DNA from: Bacillus aquiflavi
Lineage (GTDB): Bacteria; Bacillota; Bacilli; Bacillales; Cytobacillaceae
Reading direction: 5' to 3'
Length of the DNA: 64,000 nt
NCBI RefSeq assembly: GCF_019915265.1
Contig: NZ_CP082780.1
Coordinates: 620,001-684,000 of the forward strand
Shown here: positions 1 to 8,605 of the stretch, one piece after another
Layout: each line of letters begins with the position of its first letter
Numbering within the stretch: position 1 is the first letter of the stretch
Translations under genes and position numbers: made by a program
Notes under the pieces: model-generated
The model's input: the letters and a program-made list of their open reading frames with translations, nothing else
Told to the model about the DNA's origin: nothing
The model's database searches: none

Positions 1-41
1 GCAATTAAAATGGCTAAGATAACCAAGTTTAATATGTCCAA
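1..41 (-). CDS. CNNM/CorC-type membrane protein, N-terminal fragment (partial)
   Basis: Only the first 13 codons are in the window, running off the left edge. They read MDILNLVILAILI from a TTG start at 41, with a modest AAGGAAA ribosome binding site. This hydrophobic opening resembles the first membrane segment of Bacillus hemolysin-C/CNNM proteins (DUF21 plus CBS domains, linked to Mg2+ efflux). In B. subtilis a MerR gene lies next to such a gene (yhdQ-yhdP), the same arrangement as here. The identification rests on 13 residues plus gene order and is tentative. Confidence 0.45.
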   Translation of the reverse strand, partial: MDILNLVILAILI

Positions 42-91
42 ATAAGTTTCCTTATCTCGCCTTTACGAGTAAGGAGTCACCTCCCGATAAA
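42..91 (-). promoter_or_regulatory. Two-hairpin leader of the CNNM-type gene
   Basis: Read on the minus strand, the leader holds GGAG-GTGA-CTCC (a GNRA-capped hairpin) followed at once by CCTTACTCG-TAAAGG-CGAGATAAGG, a second stem with one bulged A. The start codon follows about ten bases later. The structure is visible. Whether it is a metal-responsive element is unknown, and it does not match the M-box or yybP-ykoY consensus that I know. Confidence 0.3.
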
Positions 92-102
92 TTCAAAAAT
101 AG

Positions 103-513
103 TTAACTTGTAATAACCAGGAGAGATTGAAGTAAGGCAGATCTTTCATTCGTTAATTTTTTTGCTAAAGCTTCTTTTGGTTTATCATCCAATTTTTCAA
201 TAAGCGGTAATAAATCGGATAACTCGTCTTGAAGTTGTTTCATTTGTTGAGCTAAAGCATAGATTTGCTTCTCAACCTCGGTTTCTTTAATCTCCCTTGA
301 TTTCTTTATTTCCAGTTTCCTCTTAATTTCTTCCAAAGGAAGATGTAGTTTCTTGTATTTTTCTATAAATTTAAGCGTATCTAATGAATCTTCAGAATAT
401 ATACGGTAATTAGATTTAGAGCGATTTGCTTCCAGTAAACCAAGACTAGTGTAATAATCAATGGTCCTTTTGGAAACGTTTGCTAAACTAGCTAATTCTC
501 CAATTCGATACAC
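103..513 (-). CDS. MerR-family transcriptional regulator
   Basis: A 136-residue protein with an N-terminal MerR winged helix (RIGELASLANVSKRTIDYY at residues 3-21, then the LGLLEANRS and NYRIYSEDSLDTL wing region) and a C-terminal coiled coil (about 75-112) for dimerisation. It has no cysteine at all, so thiol-based metal sensing as in CueR, ZntR or MerR is unlikely and the effector is unknown. The start is GTG at 513, preceded by GAGGTG. It ends about 60 bp before the CNNM-type gene and may regulate it. A sigma-A promoter containing a short palindrome lies upstream, which suggests autoregulation. Confidence 0.85.
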   Translation of the reverse strand: MYRIGELASLANVSKRTIDYYTSLGLLEANRSKSNYRIYSEDSLDTLKFIEKYKKLHLPLEEIKRKLEIKKSREIKETEVEKQIYALAQQMKQLQDELSDLLPLIEKLDDKPKEALAKKLTNERSALLQSLLVITS

Positions 514-551
514 TGCCCCATTTTATCACCTCAACATATAAAATTAAGAAT

Positions 552-580
552 ATTATAGATAAATTAAACTGTACAGTCAA
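552..580 (-). promoter_or_regulatory. Sigma-A promoter of the MerR gene with palindrome
   Basis: On the minus strand TTGACT (580-575) and TATAAT (557-552) are separated by exactly 17 bp. A perfect 10-bp palindrome ACTGTACAGT (568-577) overlaps the -35 box and the spacer and is a candidate operator. Confidence 0.65.
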
Positions 581-771
581 ACGTTATACTTTAAAAAAGG
601 TTTATTAATGAAGTTTATGGTGCAAACAAATTTCTATGAATAGCGAAAGATAAAATCAGTAAATATTGGACTCTTTTTGTTACTTTGCATTTTCATCAAT
701 TCCTTTATAAAAATCTATTTCCTCAAAAATCCTATTCGTTCAACTAATAATTGATAAAATAGGTAAATGCT
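581..771. other. AT-rich intergenic stretch, nothing recognised
   Basis: The stretch between the MerR promoter and the cad promoter is very AT-rich. No open reading frame with a ribosome binding site, no clear hairpin and no repeat copy was seen. Confidence 0.4.
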
Positions 772-807
772 TTGACACGATTTTTTTTTTTTTTTATCGC
801 ATATACT
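772..807 (+). promoter_or_regulatory. cadCA promoter with a 15-T tract in the spacer
   Basis: TTGACA (772-777) and TATACT (802-807) are the only good -35 and -10 boxes before cadC, but they are 24 bp apart, longer than the normal 17. Fifteen consecutive T bases (781-795) sit between them. A shorter tract would give a standard promoter, so the tract may vary in length or may carry a sequencing error. Confidence 0.5.
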
Positions 808-810
808 AAT

Positions 811-830
811 ATTCAAATGAATGTTTGAAT
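811..830 (+). promoter_or_regulatory. CadC operator (cadO)
   Basis: A perfect inverted repeat ATTCAAA-N6-TTTGAAT lies just downstream of the -10 box and 17 bp before the cadC start. It closely resembles the pI258 cad operator recognised by CadC (TCAAATAAATATTTGA core). Bound repressor here would block transcription of cadC and cadA until Cd(II), Pb(II) or Zn(II) releases it. Confidence 0.85.
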
Positions 831-847
831 GATGGCAGGTGAAATAG

Positions 848-1234
848 TTGTATCAAGATGATGTTTGTGAAATAACAAGTGTTGATGAGAAAAAAGCTAA
901 TAAAGTAAAAGCAATGCTTTTAGAGCAAAATACAAGCGAAGTTTCCAAAATGTTTAAAGCACTTTCAGATGATACCCGAGTTAAAATAGCTTATGCATTA
1001 ACTTGTGAAGAAGAATTGTGTGTATGCGATGTCGCGTATGTTGTTGGCTGTTCAACAGCGACCGCTTCACATCACTTACGATTATTAAGAAATTTAGGAT
1101 TAGCAAAATATAGAAAAGAGGGAAAATTAGTCTACTACTCTCTAGACGATGATCATGTAAAGCAATTAATCCACATTGCAACGACCCATCAAAGGGAGGT
1201 GACCGAACGTGACAGAACTAGCAAAAAAAAATAA
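848..1234 (+). CDS. cadC: CadC, ArsR/SmtB-family metal-responsive repressor
   Basis: A 128-residue winged-helix repressor of the cad operon. The DNA-recognition region reads CSTATASHHLRLLRNLGL (about 68-85), followed by the beta wing. Metal-site cysteines of the CadC type are present: Cys7 near the N terminus and Cys58/Cys60 in the ELCVCDVA motif. The usual Cys11 is a serine, which the literature describes as not essential for sensing. The C-terminal DxHxxQLIxIATTHQ region matches the structural zinc site. The start is TTG at 848 with AGGTGA upstream. The stop overlaps the original cadA start by 26 bp, so the two genes are translationally coupled. Confidence 0.93.
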   Translation: MYQDDVCEITSVDEKKANKVKAMLLEQNTSEVSKMFKALSDDTRVKIAYALTCEEELCVCDVAYVVGCSTATASHHLRLLRNLGLAKYRKEGKLVYYSLDDDHVKQLIHIATTHQREVTERDRTSKKK

Positions 1235-1271
1235 TGAAAAGGCTGTTTATCGAGTAAAAGGGTTTTCTTGA
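1209..1271 (+). other. Original 5' end of cadA, closed by an in-frame TGA
   Basis: A GTG at 1209 has an excellent ribosome binding site (GGGAGGTGA, 7-bp spacing) and opens VTELAKKNNEKAVYRVKGFS, the normal CadA N terminus. The next codon, 1269-1271, is TGA, exactly where the family has the first cysteine of the metal-binding GFSCxxC motif. After the TGA the same frame continues VSCAEKF without a break. A TGT or TGC to TGA change is the simplest explanation. Confidence 0.85.
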
Positions 1272-3353
1272 GTGAGCTGTGCAGAAAAGTTCGAACAGAA
1301 CGTAAAACACCTGGATGGTGTTGTCGATGCGAATATTAACTTTGGTGCTTCAAAGATAACTGTTTATGGAGAAGCTTCGATTAAAGAATTAGAAAAGGCA
1401 GGAGCTTTTGAAAATTTAAAAATTATTCCTGAAAATGAGTCTTTTATAAATGAAAAAACATCATTTATAAGTAAGTACTGGAGTGTTTTACTATCTAGCC
1501 TGTTTTTACTAGCTGGCTGGTATGGACATTTTTCAGCTGGCGAAAATAGTATGATAACGGTGATTGCATTTGCAATTTCAATTATTGTTGGCGGCTATCG
1601 TTTATTTCTAACAGGTTTAAAAAATCTAATTCACCTTCAATTTGACATGCGGACGTTAATGACTATAGCAATCATTGGGGCCGCAATAATTGGAGAGTGG
1701 GGCGAAGGGGCAACAGTTGTCATTCTTTTTGCCATTAGTGAAGTTCTTGAAGCATATTCAATGGATAAGGCAAGAAAATCTATTCAATCATTAATGGATA
1801 TTGCGCCTAAAGAGGCGGTAATTGTGCGAAATGGAAAAGAATTAATAATTCCTGTTGAAGAAATATTAGTTAATGATGTGATGGTTGTCAAACCAGGACA
1901 AAAAATTGCGATGGATGGAATTGTATTGACAGGAAGTTCTTCTGTAAATCAAGCGGCAATTACTGGCGAATCAATTCCTGTTGCGAAAACTTCAGGAGAT
2001 GAAGTGTTTGCTGGTACGTTAAATGAAGAAGGTTTGCTTGAAGTTAAAGTAACAAAACGAGTTGAGGATACAACATTAGCAACGATTATTCATTTAGTAG
2101 AAGAGGCTCAAGCGGAGCGAGCTCCATCACAAGCGTTTGTAGATAAGTTTGCAAAGTATTATACTCCTGCGATTATTTTTGTTGCTTTTCTTGTGGCGAC
2201 GGTTCCGCCGTTTTTGTTTGGAGGAGATTGGAATACATGGATTTATCAAGGTCTAGCTGTTTTAGTTGTCGGTTGTCCGTGTGCTCTCGTCATTTCAACA
2301 CCAGTCTCCATTGTGACAGCGGTTGGAAATGCAGCACGCAACGGTGTGCTAATAAAAGGCGGAGTTTATTTAGAAGAAGTAGGTGCTTTAAAAGCAATTG
2401 CATTTGATAAAACAGGAACATTGACAAAGGGAGTACCAGAAGTTACGGATACGATTGTTCTTCATGAAGGAATTACTGAGCAAGCTGTTTTACAAAAAGC
2501 CGCATCTTTAGAAAAAGGATCGCAACATCCTCTTGCAGCGGCCATTATTAAAAAAGCAGAGCTCATAAATGAGGAGCTAAAGTTCGCCGAAATTACTGAT
2601 TTCACCTCAATTACTGGAAAAGGAGTTTCTGGCTTTATTAACGGAGAACAATACTTTATCGGAAGTCCAAAACTATTTGCAGAACAGTATAAACAATTAT
2701 TTACGAATGATCTAAAAGAGAAAGTACTTTTATTGCAACAACAAGGAAAGACTGTTGTACTTATTGGAAATAGAACGAATATTTTAGCTATTATTGCCAT
2801 TGCAGACGACGTGAGAGATCACGCTGCCGACGTAATTAAAAAGCTTCATCAAGTTGGGATTGAAGATACAATTATGCTTACAGGGGATAATATAGGTACA
2901 GCAAAAGCAATCGGAAAAAAAATCGGCATTCGAAAATTAAAAGCTGATCTTCTCCCAGAAGAAAAGCTTTCAATCATTAAGAAGTTACGTAAAGAGCATC
3001 ATTCAGTTGCGATGGTTGGAGATGGTGTAAATGATGCACCGGCATTAGCTGCAGCAAATGTTGGTATTGCCATGGGAGGAGCTGGAACAGATACCGCGTT
3101 GGAAACAGCTGATATTGCTTTAATGGGCGACGATCTAAAGAAATTACCTTTTATAGTAAAGCTAAGTCGTCAAGCACTTCGTATTATTAAACAAAACATT
3201 ACCTTTTCATTAAGTATTAAATTACTCGCGCTTCTATTAGTTATACCTGGATGGTTAACGTTATGGATTGCCATTTTTGCCGATATGGGCGCGACATTGA
3301 TCGTAACCTTAAATGGCTTAAGACTTTTAAATGTAAAAGAAGAAAAATATTAA
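1272..3353 (+). CDS. cadA: CadA, Cd2+/Zn2+/Pb2+-exporting P1B-type ATPase (5' end interrupted)
   Basis: A metal-efflux ATPase. The frame open from GTG 1272 holds everything after the first half of the heavy-metal-associated domain: transmembrane helices, the TGES actuator loop, the CPC membrane motif (residues 335-337 counted from 1272), the phosphorylation motif DKTGTLTKG (Asp379), the HP motif in SQHPLAAA, and [11 protein letters not shown]. Downstream sequence is intact, so the catalytic core is complete. A TGA at 1269-1271 separates it from the real start at 1209. A TGAGTG overlap could allow weak reinitiation at 1272, giving an ATPase lacking the N-terminal CxxC site, which is dispensable for transport in several relatives. 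Whether any protein is made is uncertain. Confidence 0.85.
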   Translation: MSCAEKFEQNVKHLDGVVDANINFGASKITVYGEASIKELEKAGAFENLKIIPENESFINEKTSFISKYWSVLLSSLFLLAGWYGHFSAGENSMITVIAFAISIIVGGYRLFLTGLKNLIHLQFDMRTLMTIAIIGAAIIGEWGEGATVVILFAISEVLEAYSMDKARKSIQSLMDIAPKEAVIVRNGKELIIPVEEILVNDVMVVKPGQKIAMDGIVLTGSSSVNQAAITGESIPVAKTSGDEVFAGTLNEEGLLEVKVTKRVEDTTLATIIHLVEEAQAERAPSQAFVDKFAKYYTPAIIFVAFLVATVPPFLFGGDWNTWIYQGLAVLVVGCPCALVISTPVSIVTAVGNAARNGVLIKGGVYLEEVGALKAIAFDKTGTLTKGVPEVTDTIVLHEGITEQAVLQKAASLEKGSQHPLAAAIIKKAELINEELKFAEITDFTSITGKGVSGFINGEQYFIGSPKLFAEQYKQLFTNDLKEKVLLLQQQGKTVVLIGNRTNILAIIAIADDVRDHAADVIKKLHQVGIEDTIMLTGDNIGTAKAIGKKIGIRKLKADLLPEEKLSIIKKLRKEHHSVAMVGDGVNDAPALAAANVGIAMGGAGTDTALETADIALMGDDLKKLPFIVKLSRQALRIIKQNITFSLSIKLLALLLVIPGWLTLWIAIFADMGATLIVTLNGLRLLNVKEEKY

Positions 3354-3368
3354 TAAAAAAGATGCTGT

Positions 3369-3398
3369 TGAGGAAGTCAGCGAAAGCTGACTTCCTCA
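3369..3398 (+). terminator. Hairpin after cadA
   Basis: GAGGAAGTCAGC and GCTGACTTCCTC form a perfect 12-bp stem capped by GAAA, starting 16 bp after the cadA stop. No T-run follows. Instead a copy of the AGACTGTTGA repeat begins exactly at the 3' foot of the stem. Confidence 0.7.
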
Positions 3399-3493
3399 GA
3401 CTGTTGACAAACGAACTCATAAATGATGATAGCTCTATTCGCTTCCACCTCTTCAGCACACCTTGATTGGCACGCATTTTCTAACTCCTTTGG
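3396..3493 (+). repeat. Dispersed TTTAGACTG element, copy 1 (diverged)
   Basis: The copy starts TCAGACTGTTGACAAACGAACTC-like at the cadA terminator and ends near GCATTTTCTAACTCCTTT, which aligns with the GCGTTTTCAATCAGTCTAAA right end of the better copies. The central CTATTCGCTTCC block is conserved, while other parts have drifted. Confidence 0.55.
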
Positions 3494-3590
3494 AAATCGA
3501 TTCAATAATCAACTTTCTTTGACAGTATCTTTATATAATCGCCTTTTGAAAACGATTACATTTTCTGTTGTTAACTTCATTTTTATTTTT

Positions 3591-4724
3591 TTAAGCTAGT
3601 TTACCCTCTGCGGCTGGAAGCCTAATGATAAATGCAGTACAGTTTGGTTCTGAAATACAACTTAAGCTCCCTTTATGTTTTTCAATAATTTCGCGGCAAA
3701 CAAATAATCCTAAACCTGTTCCAAGCTTTTTTGTTGTTACGAACGGTTCAAAAATGGTCGCTAATAAATGACTAGGAATCATCGGTCCATTATTAGCAAT
3801 GGCGACTAATATTTTCTTTCCTTCAGTAAGTGTAGCTGTAATTTTAATTGTTGGATCGTTACAATTATGACTCAATACATCGATTGCATTAAAAATAATG
3901 TTTATAAAGACTTGTCTAAATTCATCGGCATAGCCAAACAAGTATAGGTTCTCTTCAATTTCTTTCATGACTTTTACCTTGCCATCTAATATGCTTGGAT
4001 AAAGAAAAATTAACACTTCTTCAAGCATTTCATTTAGGGAAAATACTGTTTTTTCTTTACCGATTAGTTCTTTTTTGGAAAGAAGAAGAAACTGTGAAAT
4101 ACGAAAATTTAATTGATCAAGCTCATTTGAAATAATGTTTAAGTAATTCATATCAGGATGTTCGGCTCTGAGTAATTGAATAAATCCTTGTACAGATGTA
4201 AGCGGGTTGCGAAACTCATGAATAAAGCTTGAAGTCATTTGACCAAGGAGTGTTAACCGGTCTTTATGAGTCGAATCAATATAATTTGTCTTCTCTTCAA
4301 TAATTTTTTTTTTTGCATCTGTATATTGAGTAACAGTATATATAAAAAATTGATCAAATAAGTAATTCATTCTCTTTAAAGCTGCTCTAATTTCAGCTAA
4401 GCTTAAATTAGAATCGTTTAAAAGCTCCAGTAATATTGATCTCGCAAGATTAACAGTAAAGGCACATTCTCCTACATTCATGTTTGTTGTCACATAATTT
4501 TCTGCAACGCGACGGGCTAGACTTTTAAGCTTTTTTTCAAGCTCATCGTTAGAGTAATAATAGCTTTCTAACAAAATATAATACATTTTCTTACCGTTTT
4601 CGATCACCGTTTTGCTAAATGGAGGATCATAGCGCACTAAAACTTTTTGTTCCCAACCGCTAATCAGTTCTTCTCCTTTTTCTTTTAAAAAATCAAATAG
4701 CTTTTCCTTCGTAGCAACTGTCAT
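3591..4724 (-). CDS. Soluble orphan sensor histidine kinase
   Basis: A 377-residue kinase with no membrane segment or signal peptide. Residues 1-150 form an alpha-helical N-terminal sensor resembling the RsbRD_N/histidine-kinase N-terminal family. The dimerisation/phosphoacceptor helix carries His169 in SSFIHEFRNPLTSVQGF. The ATPase domain has the N box NIIFNAIDVL and the G2 box GTGLGL; the G1 box is NNGPMIP rather than the canonical D-x-G-x-G. There is no response regulator beside it, as for sporulation phosphorelay kinases that feed Spo0F; that role is an inference only. The start is ATG at 4724 with AGGG upstream. Confidence 0.85.
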   Translation of the reverse strand: MTVATKEKLFDFLKEKGEELISGWEQKVLVRYDPPFSKTVIENGKKMYYILLESYYYSNDELEKKLKSLARRVAENYVTTNMNVGECAFTVNLARSILLELLNDSNLSLAEIRAALKRMNYLFDQFFIYTVTQYTDAKKKIIEEKTNYIDSTHKDRLTLLGQMTSSFIHEFRNPLTSVQGFIQLLRAEHPDMNYLNIISNELDQLNFRISQFLLLSKKELIGKEKTVFSLNEMLEEVLIFLYPSILDGKVKVMKEIEENLYLFGYADEFRQVFINIIFNAIDVLSHNCNDPTIKITATLTEGKKILVAIANNGPMIPSHLLATIFEPFVTTKKLGTGLGLFVCREIIEKHKGSLSCISEPNCTAFIIRLPAAEGKLA

Positions 4725-5103
4725 GTTTTTCCCTGGTTACGTAAAACATAAAACAAACAGAGGAAAGCTGAAGTATATGTGAAATATAATGAAAAATTGA
4801 ATAAGTGAAACTTTCCCACATTAATAATCGTCTTATGTTTTAAAACCAGTTTGCACCTCCTTTATCGTAAAATTTGCTCAATCAACTGTCATCTAAGAGG
4901 AATTTTAAAGGGTTCAATGTTAAATCGACATGGCTAGTTACATCAAAATAAAAATAAAAAAATATTTTAGTATAAATATGTTTGTCACTGTATGTTAATT
5001 AATATATATTCTAATATTATATAATTCTCGTTATTTTGAAAAAATCCTTTAAAAAATATGCGAAAATATTGAATTTTCATATTAGTCTTTTGTCCAGTTT
5101 TCC

Positions 5104-5132
5104 TTGTCAACATGAGAAAAAAGTAGTATATT
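5104..5132 (+). promoter_or_regulatory. Promoter of thiT
   Basis: TTGTCA (5104-5109) and TATATT (5127-5132) are separated by 17 bp. Transcription would start about 20 bp before the TPP riboswitch. Confidence 0.6.
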
Positions 5133-5156
5133 CGTATCAATAGCCAAATTACATAT

Positions 5157-5250
5157 TTCCACAGGGGGAGCTGCTAAAAAGCGGCTGAGAGTGAATGAAT
5201 GAGTTCTGACCCTATGAACCTGTTAGTTAATGCTAGCGTAGGGATGTGGT
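5157..5250 (+). promoter_or_regulatory. TPP riboswitch (THI element)
   Basis: The conserved THI-box blocks are all present in order: P1 strand CCACA, ACAGGGGGAGCT, the CTGAGAGTGAATG loop, TTCTGACCCT, ATGAACCTGTTAGTTAATGC, GCGTAGGGA and the closing P1 strand TGTGG (5245-5249). It controls the thiamine transporter gene downstream through the terminator that follows. Confidence 0.95.
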
Positions 5251-5260
5251 TTTGATGGAT

Positions 5261-5312
5261 AAAAAAGCAATGTTGGACCATCTCATACCGTCCTTCATTG
5301 CTTTTTTGCTTT
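5261..5312 (+). terminator. Riboswitch-controlled intrinsic terminator
   Basis: AAAAAAGCAATG (5261-5272) pairs with CATTGCTTTTTT (5296-5307), and inside it GGAC (5275-5278) pairs with GTCC (5290-5293). More T bases follow. This is the expression platform: TPP binding would let it form and stop transcription before thiT. Confidence 0.85.
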
Positions 5313-5392
5313 TTTATTTAGTCTGCAAAAGTCCATTAAAACAATTTACCCTCTTGACGCATTGTCTACAAAACAAAAAAGTAAAGGGGAAA

Positions 5393-5971
5393 ATGGATGT
5401 GAAACAAAGACAAACAATATTTTTAGTAGAAATAGCTGTTTTTACAGCACTAGCTTATTTGCTAGATTTATTATCTGGCTTTATTTTTTCGCGAATATGG
5501 CCGCAAGGGGGATCTGTTTCAATTGCTATGGTCCCTATATTTTTGATGGCCTTTCGCTGGGGGATAAAGGGAGGTATGTTAACAGGTTTATTGCTAGGCT
5601 TGCTGCAAGTCGTACTTGGCTGGTCACATATATACACTCCCGTACAAGGCTTTATTGATTACTTTGTTGCTTTTACTGTTGTCGGTGCAGCAGGAATTTT
5701 TGCTTCACAAGTAAAGAATGCGCTTAATAATCAAAAAAGAGTTAAATGGATTGTTTTTGTAACAATGGGCACATTTATTGGAAGTGCACTTCGTTTTCTT
5801 GCTCATTTTTTTACTGGTATCGTCTTTTTCGGTGCGTATGCGCCAAAAGGTCAACCGGTTGCACTTTACTCACTCATTTATAACGGTACATACATGCTGC
5901 CAAGCTTTATTTTAAGTGCAATTATTGTCATTCTTATTATATCAACAGCACCAAAAAAAATAATAAATTAA
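5393..5971 (+). CDS. thiT: ThiT (YuaJ), thiamine-specific S component of an ECF transporter
   Basis: A 192-residue membrane protein with six hydrophobic segments, the same length as B. subtilis YuaJ. It binds thiamine at the membrane and works with the shared EcfA/EcfA'/EcfT energising module encoded elsewhere. The N terminus EIAVFTALAYLLDLLSG and the GGSVSIAMVPI segment are typical of the family. The frame is open back to 5246, but that region is the riboswitch and its terminator. The real start is ATG at 5393 (or GTG 5399), directly after AAGGGGA. The gene stands alone and is controlled by the TPP riboswitch. Confidence 0.93.
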   Translation: MDVKQRQTIFLVEIAVFTALAYLLDLLSGFIFSRIWPQGGSVSIAMVPIFLMAFRWGIKGGMLTGLLLGLLQVVLGWSHIYTPVQGFIDYFVAFTVVGAAGIFASQVKNALNNQKRVKWIVFVTMGTFIGSALRFLAHFFTGIVFFGAYAPKGQPVALYSLIYNGTYMLPSFILSAIIVILIISTAPKKIIN

Positions 5972-6070
5972 AGGCTTTTTGTTACTAGTTACAAACGCCT
6001 AATTGGAATACTTTACAATGTTGTTTTATTCGTTTATTTTGCTTTAAATCATCGTCATACGGGTATTAGA

Positions 6071-6107
6071 ATCCAGGAAGGAGAATTATTTCTTTCCTGG
6101 ATTTTTA
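6071..6107 (+). terminator. Terminator of thiT
   Basis: ATCCAGGAA (6071-6079) pairs with TTCCTGGAT (6094-6102), extended by weaker pairs, and is followed by TTTTT. Confidence 0.8.
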
Positions 6108-6182
6108 ATGTTGGTGTATTTTTATTCAATTTCAATTAAAATATTAATTAAGAAGCTAATCTTTCGAAGGTAGGGAAATTCA

Positions 6183-8252
6183 ATGCTTCAAACATTAAGA
6201 GAAAACATCCGAAAGCCCTATTTCAAAAAAATGATGTTATTACTAATATTAATGGTGATTTTAAGTTTTCTGCTATTTTATAGCTATTTTTATCATAAAG
6301 CTGATATTAGTACGTTAGACGCTGGCTTTGCGCAGGCAACAGTGATCTATGACCGAAACGGTGAAATCGCTAGTAAAATATCAGCTAATAAAACTGAAGG
6401 TATATCAATTAAACAAATGCCAAAACATTTGCAAGATGCAGTTATTGCTATCGAAGATCATCGTTTTTATGAACATCACGGAATTGACTATCGCGGGATG
6501 ACTAGAGCATTTTTTCAAAATATGAAAGAGGGAGAAATTGTTCAAGGCGGAAGTACAATTACACAGCAGTTAACTAAAAATGCGTTACTATCACCTGAAA
6601 AAACATATAAACGAAAAATAGAAGAGTTATTTCTCGCTAAAAAAATTGAAAAAGTGTATACAAAAGAGCAAATATTAGAAATGTATTTAAATAAAATCTA
6701 TTTTGGTGAAGGCGCTTGGGGAATAAAACGGGCTGGAATGAAATATTTTGGAAAAGACGTGAACCAATTAACTATTAGTGAAGCGGCATTGCTTGCAGGA
6801 TTAATAAAAGCTCCATCTAACCTTTCACCTTATAAAAATATTGATAAAGCGAGAGAAAGAAGAAATATTGTTCTTAGCAGGATGAAAGAGTTTGGATTTA
6901 TTAAAGAGGAGGAATATAAGAGAGCACTTAAAGAAGAAATTGTACTTAATGACAAAAGTGATGATCCTTTTAATGGGAAATATCCATATTACGTTGATCA
7001 TATTTTAGTTGAAGCAATTGAAAAATACGGTTTTACATTAGATGAAATCTTAACAGGCGGGTTTCAAATTTACACTGAATTAGACGATTCTATGCAATCG
7101 GCAGTTGAAAAAACATACAAAAATGATCGCTTGTTTCCTAAAGGAACTGAGGAGCAAATTGTTCAAAGCGGTGCTATTTTAGTTGATCCAAAAACTGGGG
7201 GAATTCGTGCTCTTGTCGGTGGCAGAGGAACACACGTATTGTTAGGGTTAAATAGGGCGACACAAATTAAAAGACAGCCGGGATCTGTAATGAAGCCGCT
7301 CGTCTCATATGTTCCAGCACTCGAAAAAGGCTGGAAAATAACTGATAATTTAAAGGATGAACAAATAAGTTTTTCAGGCTACGAGCCAAAAAACTATCAT
7401 GGACAATATGCAGGAAAAGTTCCGATGTATGAAGCAGTGATAAAATCTTTAAATGTTCCCTCAGTTTGGTTACTAGACGAAATTGGGATTGAAGCAGGAC
7501 TTGATTCGCTTAAAAGATTTGGAATTCCATTAGAAGATAAGGATCGTAACTTATCACTTGCACTTGGAGGTATGAACAAAGGGCTGGCTCCGCTTCATCT
7601 TGCCGAAGCGTATTCAGTGTTTGCAAATAAAGGAGAAAGAATTGAAGCACATGCGATTACAAAAATTTTAGATTCTGAAGGCAATCTCATAATAGAATGG
7701 CAGGAAAAGAAAAATCAGGTGACAAGTAAAGAGGTAGTCGATAAAATGACAACAATGCTTCTAGGCGTTGTTGAGTTGGGGACAGGTAAAGGAGCACAAA
7801 TACCCGGCCGAGAAGTAGCTGGAAAAACAGGATCAACTCAAGTACCAATTGAAGGAATCAATGGCGTGAAAGATCAATGGTTTGTAGGGTACACACCACA
7901 GCTTGTTGGTGCGATTTGGCTGGGATATGATGAACCAGATGAAACGCATTACTTAACAACAACAAGTAGTGAGGGAGCGGCGTTGATATTTCGAGAAATG
8001 ATGACTGAAGCATTAGGAAATACGAAAGCAGTATCGTTTAATGTCCCACACTTAAACCCATTCATAGTGGAGAAAGAACGTAAAGAGAAGAATAGAAGAG
8101 AGCAACAGAAAGATTTAAATGAAAAGGTAAAAAAGGAAAAAGAAAAATGGGAGAAAAAAGTTGAAAAGGAAAAAGAAAAATGGGAGAAAAAGATCAAAAA
8201 GGAAAAAGAAAAATGGGACAAAAAATTTCAAGAACAAGATGATGAACAATAA
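6183..8252 (+). CDS. Class A penicillin-binding protein (PbpF-like peptidoglycan synthase)
   Basis: A bifunctional cell-wall enzyme of 689 residues. A single membrane anchor lies at about 18-37. The glycosyltransferase domain shows [10 protein letters not shown] (catalytic Glu91), [12 protein letters not shown] and [17 protein letters not shown]. The transpeptidase domain has PGSVMK (Ser368, Lys371), the SLN motif and KTGST (Lys548). The closest match I recall is B. subtilis PbpF, made during spore development. The last 60 residues are a highly charged Lys/Glu/Trp tail containing three 11-residue repeats. The start is ATG at 6183 after GAAGGTAGGG. Confidence 0.92.
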   Translation: MLQTLRENIRKPYFKKMMLLLILMVILSFLLFYSYFYHKADISTLDAGFAQATVIYDRNGEIASKISANKTEGISIKQMPKHLQDAVIAIEDHRFYEHHGIDYRGMTRAFFQNMKEGEIVQGGSTITQQLTKNALLSPEKTYKRKIEELFLAKKIEKVYTKEQILEMYLNKIYFGEGAWGIKRAGMKYFGKDVNQLTISEAALLAGLIKAPSNLSPYKNIDKARERRNIVLSRMKEFGFIKEEEYKRALKEEIVLNDKSDDPFNGKYPYYVDHILVEAIEKYGFTLDEILTGGFQIYTELDDSMQSAVEKTYKNDRLFPKGTEEQIVQSGAILVDPKTGGIRALVGGRGTHVLLGLNRATQIKRQPGSVMKPLVSYVPALEKGWKITDNLKDEQISFSGYEPKNYHGQYAGKVPMYEAVIKSLNVPSVWLLDEIGIEAGLDSLKRFGIPLEDKDRNLSLALGGMNKGLAPLHLAEAYSVFANKGERIEAHAITKILDSEGNLIIEWQEKKNQVTSKEVVDKMTTMLLGVVELGTGKGAQIPGREVAGKTGSTQVPIEGINGVKDQWFVGYTPQLVGAIWLGYDEPDETHYLTTTSSEGAALIFREMMTEALGNTKAVSFNVPHLNPFIVEKERKEKNRREQQKDLNEKVKKEKEKWEKKVEKEKEKWEKKIKKEKEKWDKKFQEQDDEQ
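8126..8230 (+). repeat. Three 33-bp tandem repeats in the PBP 3' end
   Basis: The coding sequence repeats an 11-residue unit three times, [22 protein letters not shown] and [11 protein letters not shown], with nearly identical DNA in each 33-bp unit (AAGGAAAAAGAAAAATGGGA). Copy number could change by recombination without shifting the frame. Confidence 0.85.
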
Positions 8253-8279
8253 CGAATTGTAAATAACAGTTTATCATCT

Positions 8280-8320
8280 AAAACACCGTTTGATAAGTTC
8301 GAACGGTGTTTTGATTTTTT
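8280..8320 (+). terminator. Terminator of the class A PBP gene
   Basis: AAAACACCGTT (8280-8290) pairs with AACGGTGTTTT (8302-8312), followed by GATTTTTT. Confidence 0.85.
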
Positions 8321-8605
8321 TAAAACATTTGCCTAAGATTGAGATTTAAGGAGTGATTAATAGCATCAAAGGGCTTTTCTCTATTCCACTAATATTATTT
8401 TTAATAACTTATTTTTTTCCTATAAACCAAAGCCCACGATTTTTTTTGAAAACCCTTATTATATTTTAAAAGGGGAGAAGTATTTCCCGAAAATTATTTA
8501 TACTCAGTCTCGAGATGGAGACGAAAACCATCATCGGTCCATTAAAAATAAACGAAATTAGACATATGATAAATGTAGCAAACAAAAAAGAACAGGGGTA
8601 TAGCA
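8321..8605. other. Intergenic region before the MFS gene
   Basis: AT-rich sequence with no gene seen. No repeat copy or strong hairpin is present. The ribosome binding site AGGGGTATAGC at its end belongs to the MFS gene. Confidence 0.4.

Noticed and set aside
42-102. M-box or Mn2+ riboswitch before the CNNM-type gene
   Set aside because: The conserved core blocks of those riboswitches are absent and the leader is far too short.
1269-1320. Selenocysteine insertion at the cadA TGA
   Set aside because: No convincing SECIS stem-loop with the required loop bases follows; a simple nonsense change explains the data. Kept only as an alternative under the cadA finding.
3241-3477. ORFs on both strands across the cadA 3' end and repeat copy 1
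   Set aside because: They arise from the hairpin and repeat, have no ribosome binding sites and resemble no family.
5246-5392. Extension of thiT to a GTG at 5246
   Set aside because: This stretch is the end of the TPP riboswitch and its terminator hairpin; AAGGGGA and the family N terminus place the start at 5393.
7949-8221. 90-codon Ser/Phe-rich minus-strand ORF
   Set aside because: It is the antisense of the Lys/Glu/Trp repeat tail of the PBP gene.
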